Shown here piece by piece: positions 7,369 to 12,269 of a stretch of 12,269 nt of DNA. Each line of letters starts with the position of its first letter. Within the stretch, counting starts at the first letter, position 1. The translations under genes were made by a program, and so were the position numbers. The notes under the pieces are model-generated. The model searched no databases. It worked only from the letters and a program-made list of their open reading frames with translations, and had not been told where the DNA came from. This DNA comes from Betaproteobacteria bacterium (GTDB taxonomy: Bacteria > Pseudomonadota > Gammaproteobacteria > Burkholderiales > Burkholderiaceae_C), in assembly GCA_009922295.1 (NCBI GenBank), contig RFWA01000044.1, positions 1-12,269 on the forward strand, written 5' to 3'.

Positions 7369-8595
7369 ATGAACACCCGTACCGCGACCCCTTTTTCCAT
7401 CCCCCAAGGCACGCCCGCAGCGGGTCGTGCCGTGCTCCAGCTGTTGCAGCGCCTGCAACACGGCAGCCTAACGCTGCAGTTGCCCGATGGCACGATGCAG
7501 CGTTTCGGCGGCGATGCAGCGCCGCATGCGGCCTTGCATCTGCACAACTGGCAACCCTGCGCGGCGGCTCTCAAATCGGGTGACATCGGTTTTGCCGAAA
7601 GTTTCATCGCCGGGCATTGGAGTACCCCCAACCTGACCGAGCTGCTGCGGGTGCTGGTGAAAAACCGCGCGGCGGTGGAATCAGCAATTTACGGGTCATG
7701 GGCAGGTCGCCTTTTTTACCGCATCAAGCACCTTCTCAACCGTAACACACGAGCCAACAGCCAAAAAAATATTCACGCCCACTATGACCTGGGCAACGCT
7801 TTTTATCGGCTTTGGCTGGACGACACCATGAATTACTCGTCGGCTATTTTTGCCGGCGACCTGAACCAATCCATGTCCGAAGCGCAATCAGCCAAGGTGC
7901 GGCGCGCCCTGGAACTGTGTCAGGTCAAGGCCGGCGATCGGGTGCTGGAGGTCGGCTGCGGCTGGGGCGCACTGGCGGAGATGAGCACCACCACCTTTGG
8001 CGCCTCGCTGGTCGGGGTCACGCTGAGCACCGAACAATTGGCCTTTGCGCGCGCGCGACTGCAGCGCCTGGGTGTTGCGGACCGGGCTGACCTGAGGTTG
8101 CAGGACTACCGTGATATCCAAGATCCGCCTTTTGACGCCATCTGTTCGATCGAGATGATTGAAGCCGTGGGACGCGCCTACTGGCCAACCTACTTCGCCA
8201 CGCTGGCGCGGCTGCTCAAGCCCGGCGGTCGGGCCTGCGTCCAAAGCATCGTGATTGACGACGCCCTGTTTGAGCGCTATGTGAGCGGCACAGACTTCAT
8301 TCAACAATACATCTTCCCGGGCGGCTGCCTACCCTGCCCCCGCGAGTTCCGGGAACAAGCTCGGGCGGCCGGATTCGAGGTGGTGGACGAATACGCGTTT
8401 GGACCTGACTATGCCGAAACTCTGAAGCGCTGGCGCGAAGCCTTTCTGGGCGCGCGCAGCCAGGTACTGCAGGGAGGTTTTGACGAGCGTTTCATGCGAA
8501 TTTGGGAATTTTATTTGGCTTACTGCGAGGCTGCTTTCTGTGAAGGCAACATTGATGTCTTGCAATACACACTGCAGAAGTCGACTCGCGTATGA
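7369..8595 (+). CDS. Cyclopropane-fatty-acid-synthase family SAM methyltransferase
   Basis: A 408-aa SAM-dependent methyltransferase of the Cfa family, which acts on the double bond of acyl chains in membrane phospholipids. The N-terminal lipid-interacting domain spans about 1-125. YDLGNAFYRLWLDDTMNYSS follows at 139-158. The SAM-binding glycine loop is LEVGCGWG (193-200). SIEMIEAVG (260-268) holds the Glu265 that matches the active-site Glu of E. coli Cfa, and FIQQYIFPGG (310-319) and YLAYCEAAF (382-390) are also family signatures. Two positions differ from classical Cfa: YSSA (156-159) has Ser where YSCA has Cys, and VQSI (291-294) has Gln where E. coli Cfa has a His. The product may therefore be a methylated unsaturated acyl chain rather than a cyclopropane. 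That is inference, and a true cyclopropane synthase remains possible. The gene lies 13 bp after the DUF1365 gene. Confidence 0.92.
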   Translation: MNTRTATPFSIPQGTPAAGRAVLQLLQRLQHGSLTLQLPDGTMQRFGGDAAPHAALHLHNWQPCAAALKSGDIGFAESFIAGHWSTPNLTELLRVLVKNRAAVESAIYGSWAGRLFYRIKHLLNRNTRANSQKNIHAHYDLGNAFYRLWLDDTMNYSSAIFAGDLNQSMSEAQSAKVRRALELCQVKAGDRVLEVGCGWGALAEMSTTTFGASLVGVTLSTEQLAFARARLQRLGVADRADLRLQDYRDIQDPPFDAICSIEMIEAVGRAYWPTYFATLARLLKPGGRACVQSIVIDDALFERYVSGTDFIQQYIFPGGCLPCPREFREQARAAGFEVVDEYAFGPDYAETLKRWREAFLGARSQVLQGGFDERFMRIWEFYLAYCEAAFCEGNIDVLQYTLQKSTRV

Positions 8596-8610
8596 CAGAC
8601 AGGCCAAGCC

Positions 8611-9177
8611 ATGCCGACTCGCCGCAACTTGCTTAGCCATGCCGTACTGGGCGGTTTGGCCAGCACCAGCACTTTTGGTGCCCTGGCGAAAGACCCGCTA
8701 CCGGCACCGCCTGCCGAGGTGCTTGGTGCTATCCCCGGAGCCCGTTTGATCGGCAGCGGGCGGCTGCGGTACTTCGGATTCTCAGTCTATGACGCCAGTC
8801 TCTGGGCGCTGCCCGACTTCAAGGTCGCCCAAATCAGCCAACAGCGCTTTGCCCTGTGCCTGAGCTATCTGCGTGCCTTCACTGCCAGAGACATCGCGCA
8901 GCGCTCCTTGCAGGAGATCCGTCGAATGCACCAGGTCGCGCCAGAGACAGCGCGAGTGTGGCTCACCGTACTACAAGAGGTGCTGCCCGATGTGGCTGCG
9001 GGCGATCGCATTACGGCTTTGCACCCGCCTGGCGGTGTGGCGTTCTGGCATCAAGGTCGCAGCATCGGGGGCATCAGTGACTCGGACTTTGGTGACAAGT
9101 TCTTCGATATCTGGCTGAGCGAATCCACCAGTGAACCGAAATTGCGCAATGCCCTTCTGGACCGCGCCGCGCCATGA
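8611..9177 (+). CDS. Exported chalcone-isomerase-like protein
   Basis: A 188-aa protein with a chalcone-isomerase-like fold (Chalcone_3 type of bacteria), not a flavonoid enzyme. The N-terminus is a signal peptide of about 26 residues ending near GALAKD. It begins MPTRRNLL, so a twin-arginine (Tat) route is possible, though the motif is only partial. The mature part shows family signatures: GSGRLRYFGFSVYDASLWAL, then an LSYLRAFTARDIAQRSLQE helix region, LPDVAAGDRI, and the C-terminal FFDIWLSESTSEPKLRNALL. Related eukaryotic and bacterial proteins bind fatty acids, which suits the lipid context, but binding here is inferred. It starts 15 bp after the methyltransferase gene without a clear ribosome site, and its stop overlaps the MFS start by 4 bp. 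Family assignment is good. Its role in the envelope is unknown. Confidence 0.88.
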   Translation: MPTRRNLLSHAVLGGLASTSTFGALAKDPLPAPPAEVLGAIPGARLIGSGRLRYFGFSVYDASLWALPDFKVAQISQQRFALCLSYLRAFTARDIAQRSLQEIRRMHQVAPETARVWLTVLQEVLPDVAAGDRITALHPPGGVAFWHQGRSIGGISDSDFGDKFFDIWLSESTSEPKLRNALLDRAAP

Positions 9178-10457
9178 GTGCCAGCGGCGTAATCGGCACA
9201 AATTTTAGCTGGCGCGCAGGCTGGCGTTACGGGCTGATGGGATTGCCGCTGGCCTTTGTGGCTTTGCCGCTGTACGTGCTGCTGCCGAACCACTATGCAC
9301 GTCACTTCGGCGTACCCCTTGCGGCGCTGGGAGCCCTGCTGCTTGGCGCGCGCCTGTTTGACGCGCTAATCGACCCGCTGATCGGGCGCTGGAGCGACCG
9401 CTTGTTTGAACGCTCGGCGCGCAGCGTGCTGGGCGCAGCGGCGGTGGCATCCGCGCTTCTGGGCCTGGGCTTTGCCCTGCTGTTCTTCCCGCCGGTGCAA
9501 GCGGCGGACGCCTTGCTGGCTTGGGCTGGCGCCTGCCTGATGTTGACCTATGCTGCATTCAGCGCGCTGAGTGTGATGCATCAGTCTTGGGGCGCCAGGC
9601 TTGGTGGCGACGAAGTGCAACGCAGCCGAATAGTGGCGTGGCGTGAGGGACTTGGCCTGGCCGGCGTGATACTGGCCTCCATCAGCCCCATCGCACTGGG
9701 CCTGCCAGCGACCGTCGGCATTTTTTTTGCAGCCATCGGGTTGGGCTGGCTGGCTTGGACCCAGGCCCCCCCGCCAAAGCCAGCGGCCGCGCCGCCGGTA
9801 GCCACCGAGCGCGATGGGCGCTCGCTCTGGCTGCCCTGGTCACGACCGGGGTTCCGGCAACTCTTGACGGTTTTCATGGTCAACGGTATCGCCAGCGCCG
9901 TTCCGGCAACGCTGCTGCTGTTCTTTGTTCAAGACGTGCTGCAAGCCCCGCCCGCTGCCGAACCACTGTTCCTGGGCGCTTATTTTGTAGCGGCAGCCTT
10001 CTCGATCCCGGTCTGGTTGCAGATGATCGGCCGACTCGGGCTGGCGCGCGCCTGGGGACTGGGCATGCTGTTGTCGATTGCCGTCTTCGTCTTTGCCGCC
10101 GGTCTGGGCGCGGGTGACACTGCGGCTTTCGCCGCCGTGTGTGCGCTGTCCGGCATCGGCCTGGGCGCGGACCTGGCTGTGCCAGGAGCGCTTCTGGCAG
10201 GCCACATCGCCAAAAGCGGTGACCAGGGCGCGCAAGAGGGCAGCTACTTTGGCTGGTGGAATTTTGCGAGCAAACTCAACCTAGCCCTCGCGGCCGGCCT
10301 GGCGCTGCCAGCGCTGGCAGCCTTCGGTTATCAACCTGGCAGCCGTGACGGGGCGGCCCTGGCGACACTCTCTGCGGCCTATTGCCTGCTGCCCTGTGCC
10401 CTCAAGCTGCTAGCCGCGACACTGTTATACACCATGATCATCCGGAGAACGCCATGA
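9174..10457 (+). CDS. MFS transporter, GPH (MFS_2) type
   Basis: A 427-aa integral membrane protein with about 12 hydrophobic segments in two halves, separated by a Pro/Ala-rich cytoplasmic loop (PPPKPAAAPPVATERDGR). The GPH cation-symporter signature RLFDALIDPLIGRWSDR (60-76) after TM2 places it in the MFS_2 branch. WWNFASKLNLALAAGLALP near TM10-11 also fits. Named GPH members carry sugars with a cation, but members found beside fatty-acid methyltransferase genes have no proven substrate. Export or flipping of a lipid-related molecule is only a guess from context. Its start overlaps the preceding stop and its stop overlaps the next start, each by ATGA, so all three are probably translationally coupled. 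No Shine-Dalgarno sequence is evident before its own start. Confidence 0.92.
   Translation: MSASGVIGTNFSWRAGWRYGLMGLPLAFVALPLYVLLPNHYARHFGVPLAALGALLLGARLFDALIDPLIGRWSDRLFERSARSVLGAAAVASALLGLGFALLFFPPVQAADALLAWAGACLMLTYAAFSALSVMHQSWGARLGGDEVQRSRIVAWREGLGLAGVILASISPIALGLPATVGIFFAAIGLGWLAWTQAPPPKPAAAPPVATERDGRSLWLPWSRPGFRQLLTVFMVNGIASAVPATLLLFFVQDVLQAPPAAEPLFLGAYFVAAAFSIPVWLQMIGRLGLARAWGLGMLLSIAVFVFAAGLGAGDTAAFAAVCALSGIGLGADLAVPGALLAGHIAKSGDQGAQEGSYFGWWNFASKLNLALAAGLALPALAAFGYQPGSRDGAALATLSAAYCLLPCALKLLAATLLYTMIIRRTP
10444..10447 (+). promoter_or_regulatory. Ribosome binding site of the DUF3833 lipoprotein gene
   Basis: GGAG lies 6 bases before the ATG at 10454. It decides the start: an in-frame ATG at 10382 would add 24 residues without hydrophobic character and bury the lipoprotein signal peptide, so 10454 is preferred. 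Confidence 0.75.
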
Positions 10458-10993
10458 AACGACGCCTCTTGCTTGCCGCTGCAGCAGCAGCCCCTCCCAC
10501 CCTGCTACTGGGCGCTTGTGCCTCGCAACAGATCGAGACCTATGCCCAAGACAAGCCACTGCTCGACCTGACGCAGTATTTCAACGGCACGCTGGACGCC
10601 TATGGCGTCTTCACTGACCGCTCGGGCACCGTGGTCAAGCGATTCACCGTCGTCATGGTCTGTACCTGGAAGGACAACGAGGGCGTGCTGGATGAAGACT
10701 TCCGCTATTCTGACGGCAGCACGCAAAAGCGCATCTGGCGACTGCGCAAGCTCGGCGATGGTCGATTCAGCGGCCACGCCGACGATGTGGTGGGAGAAGC
10801 CCGTGGCGAGACCCGGGGCAACACTTTTCATTGGACGTACACCCTGAACCTGCCTGTTGGAGGCAATGTGTTCGAGGTGCAGTTCGATGACTGGATGTAC
10901 CTGATGACGGACAAAGTCATGCTCAATAAAGCCGCCATGAGCAAGTTGGGCGTGCGACTGGGCGAGGTCACCCTGTCGTTCGTGAAACGCTGA
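10454..10993 (+). CDS. DUF3833 family lipoprotein
   Basis: A 179-aa lipoprotein of the DUF3833 family. The signal peptide has a KRR n-region, an Ala/Leu hydrophobic core and the lipobox LGAC (19-22), so Cys22 would be lipidated. Ala at the next position is not an inner-membrane retention signal, so the outer membrane is likely. The mature part has the family motifs YFNGTLDAYGVFTDRSG, then DEDFRYSDGSTQKRIWRLRK, GNTFHWTYTLNLPVGG, FDDWMYLMTDKVMLNKAAM and the C-terminal KLGVRLGEVTLSF. It is probably a small beta-rich, lipocalin-like domain, which is inference. The function of the family is unknown. It keeps company with Cfa-family and chalcone-isomerase-like genes, suggesting that it binds or carries a modified lipid in the envelope. 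The start overlaps the MFS stop by 4 bp, and the SDR gene follows after 10 bp. Confidence 0.9.
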   Translation: MKRRLLLAAAAAAPPTLLLGACASQQIETYAQDKPLLDLTQYFNGTLDAYGVFTDRSGTVVKRFTVVMVCTWKDNEGVLDEDFRYSDGSTQKRIWRLRKLGDGRFSGHADDVVGEARGETRGNTFHWTYTLNLPVGGNVFEVQFDDWMYLMTDKVMLNKAAMSKLGVRLGEVTLSFVKR

Positions 10994-11003
10994 GCGACGA
11001 GCT

Positions 11004-11783
11004 ATGTCGTTCTTTGCTCCTCTCAACCCGCCCCTGCGTGACTGGCAGGGCCAGACGGTCTGGATTGTTGGTGCATCCACTGGCATCGGGCGGGCCACCG
11101 CCTCAGCACTGCACCGAGCCGGTGCGCGGGTGACCGTGTCAGCCCGCAAGGCGGAGGCTCTCGATGCCTTCGTAGCGCAGCACCCTGGCAGTCAAGCGCT
11201 GACGCTGGATGCCACCGACCCAGCGGCAGTGTCCCGAGCTGCCACCAACTTGCTGGTGCAAGGGCCGCTCGACTGCGTGGTCTATTGTGCAGGCCACTAC
11301 CAGGCAATGCGGGCTGAAGCCATAGACGTTGCCGACATGCAGCGCCACCTGGCAGTCAATTACCTCGGGGCCGTGTACCTGTTGGACGCTGTGTTGCCGT
11401 CTCTGCTGGCACGCGGTCGAGGCCACATCAGCCTGGTTGGCAGCGTGGCTGGCTACCGCGGCCTGCCCAACAGCCTGGCCTACGGCCCGACCAAAGCGGC
11501 ACTGATCAACCTGGCAGAAAACCTTTATCTCGATGTGCGCCCGCGTGGCTTGGGGGTCTCGATTGTGAACCCCGGCTTTGTAGAGACCCCTTTAACCGCT
11601 GGCAATGCCTTCAGCATGCCCGCCCTGATCACGCCGGAACAGGCCGCCAACGCCATGCTGGCCGGCTGGCGCAGCGGCACCTTCGAACTGCACTTTCCCA
11701 AGCGTTTCACCCTGTGGATGCAGGCGCTGCGCCTGCTGCCTGACCGCCTTTTTTTCGCCTTGGTTCGGCGGGTCACCCAATGA
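11004..11783 (+). CDS. Short-chain dehydrogenase/reductase (SDR)
   Basis: A 259-aa classical SDR, probably a cytoplasmic NAD(P)H oxidoreductase. The cofactor motif GASTGIG spans 23-29. The NNAG element is changed to YCAG (94-97). The catalytic residues are Ser147 (in LVGSVAG), Tyr160 and Lys164 (YGPTK), with the helix Asn at 119 (AVNY). NPGFVETPL (189-197) is the usual post-catalytic loop. Arg48 after the second strand suggests NADPH preference, a weak inference. The C-terminal part, with FELHFPKRFTLWMQALRLLP, resembles the SDR found with Cfa/ChrR-type gene clusters. The substrate is unknown, and a ketone or aldehyde of a modified acyl chain is plausible from context. It starts 10 bp after the lipoprotein gene, and its last bases overlap the next gene by ATGA, so the two are probably translationally coupled. 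Confidence 0.92.
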   Translation: MSFFAPLNPPLRDWQGQTVWIVGASTGIGRATASALHRAGARVTVSARKAEALDAFVAQHPGSQALTLDATDPAAVSRAATNLLVQGPLDCVVYCAGHYQAMRAEAIDVADMQRHLAVNYLGAVYLLDAVLPSLLARGRGHISLVGSVAGYRGLPNSLAYGPTKAALINLAENLYLDVRPRGLGVSIVNPGFVETPLTAGNAFSMPALITPEQAANAMLAGWRSGTFELHFPKRFTLWMQALRLLPDRLFFALVRRVTQ

Positions 11784-12229
11784 ATACAACACCCCTGGAC
11801 ATGGCCACTAACGTGGCGCGCGTCGTCACCTTCTTTGAAACCCTGACGCCCGACAGCGTGGCTGGCATTGGTCAGATTTACGATGGGCAAGCGCGCTTCA
11901 AGGACCCGTTCAATGACGTGACGGGCGTGCCAGCAATCAAACGCATTTTTGACCCTATGTTCGCGTCACTGCACGAGCCACGTTTTGTGGTGACGCAGCA
12001 GGTGGTACAAGGGGATCAGTGCTTTCTAACCTGGGAGTTCCATTTCCGGTTCCGGACTTATCGGCCAGCACAGCACCAGATCATCCTGGGCGCCTCGCAC
12101 TTGGTTTTTGCCAGCACGGGCCTGGTGACGCTGCACCGCGACTACTGGGACGCCGCCGAAGAGCTGTATGAAAAACTACCCCTCTTGGGTAGCGCGATGC
12201 GCTGGCTTAAACGCCGCGCCAATCACTGA
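11780..12229 (+). CDS. NTF2-like (SnoaL-type) protein
   Basis: A 149-aa cytoplasmic protein with an NTF2-like cone fold, used by many small enzymes and lipid- or steroid-binding proteins. Visible features are an N-terminal helix (FFETLTPDSVAGIGQIYD), DPFNDVTG (42-49), the strand LTWEFHFRF (83-91), GASHLVF, and a distinctive C-terminal block HRDYWDAAEELYEKLPLLG (119-137). The conserved Asp, His and Trp residues could line a pocket, but no active site is established. This version is typically encoded next to an SDR in Cfa/ChrR-associated clusters. Here its ATG overlaps the SDR stop by 4 bp, which suggests that the two products act together. It is the last operon gene visible, with 40 bases of window left after it. 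Confidence 0.88.
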   Translation: MNTTPLDMATNVARVVTFFETLTPDSVAGIGQIYDGQARFKDPFNDVTGVPAIKRIFDPMFASLHEPRFVVTQQVVQGDQCFLTWEFHFRFRTYRPAQHQIILGASHLVFASTGLVTLHRDYWDAAEELYEKLPLLGSAMRWLKRRANH

Positions 12230-12238
12230 CGATCGACC

Positions 12239-12254
12239 CCCGCTGTCAGGCGGG
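12239..12254 (+). terminator. Short hairpin after the last operon gene
   Basis: CCCGC (12239-12243) pairs with GCGGG (12250-12254) around a 6-base loop, 9 bases after the stop of the NTF2-like gene. The stem is short and no T run follows within the window, so this is only a weak terminator candidate. Confidence 0.25.
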
Positions 12255-12269
12255 TACCGTCTCGGCGAA

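Noticed and set aside
6477..7631. Minus-strand open frame (384 codons) across the DUF1365 gene and the start of the methyltransferase gene.
   Set aside because: It runs antisense across three operon genes with strong family motifs and is most likely a shadow frame.
10382..10453. Upstream in-frame ATG that would lengthen the DUF3833 protein by 24 residues.
   Set aside because: It would overlap the MFS gene by 76 bp and place the signal peptide internally; ATG 10454 has a GGAG site and gives a standard lipoprotein signal.
12246..12269. Possible last seven codons (FAETVPA, stop) of a minus-strand gene converging on the operon.
   Set aside because: Seven codons at the window edge cannot be told from chance; sequence beyond base 12269 would decide.

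Overview
The window is a GC-rich, densely packed bacterial chromosome segment. It most likely comes from a betaproteobacterium of the Burkholderiales, probably Comamonadaceae or similar. The evidence is the stand-alone heptose-phosphate adenylyltransferase (rfaE2 type), a degenerate HD-GYP pair of a kind I associate with this group, and the overall protein style. The assignment is inference from reading, not from a search. No tRNA, rRNA, CRISPR array, insertion sequence or phage gene is visible, and no stretch over 300 bases lacks a gene. The longest gap is 177 bp (5089-5265).

Left part (1-5088): the C-terminal 60 percent or so of an RND efflux permease enters from the left edge. It converges, with a 10-bp gap, on rfaE2, which acts in ADP-heptose synthesis for the LPS inner core and lies on the minus strand. 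Divergent from rfaE2 are two tandem paralogues with an HD-GYP fold. Both have lost the HD metal-binding pair and the GYP motif but share a strongly conserved C-terminal region. They look like a local gene duplication of a non-catalytic regulator or sensor.

Right part (5266-12229): eight plus-strand genes form one tight operon, with four 4-bp ATGA stop/start overlaps and gaps of 10-15 bp elsewhere. In order they are: FAD-dependent amine-oxidase-like oxidoreductase (COG2907 type), DUF1365 protein, cyclopropane-fatty-acid-synthase-family methyltransferase, exported chalcone-isomerase-like protein, GPH-type MFS transporter, DUF3833 lipoprotein, short-chain dehydrogenase, and NTF2-like protein.

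This gene set resembles a module known from proteobacteria that contain the ECF sigma-E/ChrR singlet-oxygen response, where related genes modify membrane lipids (methylated or furan fatty acids in Rhodobacter sphaeroides). Here it probably makes and handles a modified fatty acyl chain. The methyltransferase and FAD enzyme would do chemistry on the acyl chain, while the MFS, lipoprotein and chalcone-isomerase-like proteins would act in the envelope. The sigma factor and ChrR are not in the window, and no convincing sigma-E promoter is visible upstream. An 8-bp perfect inverted repeat sits 30 bp before the first start codon. The biochemical role of most of the eight genes is unproven, which makes the operon the most interesting part of the window.
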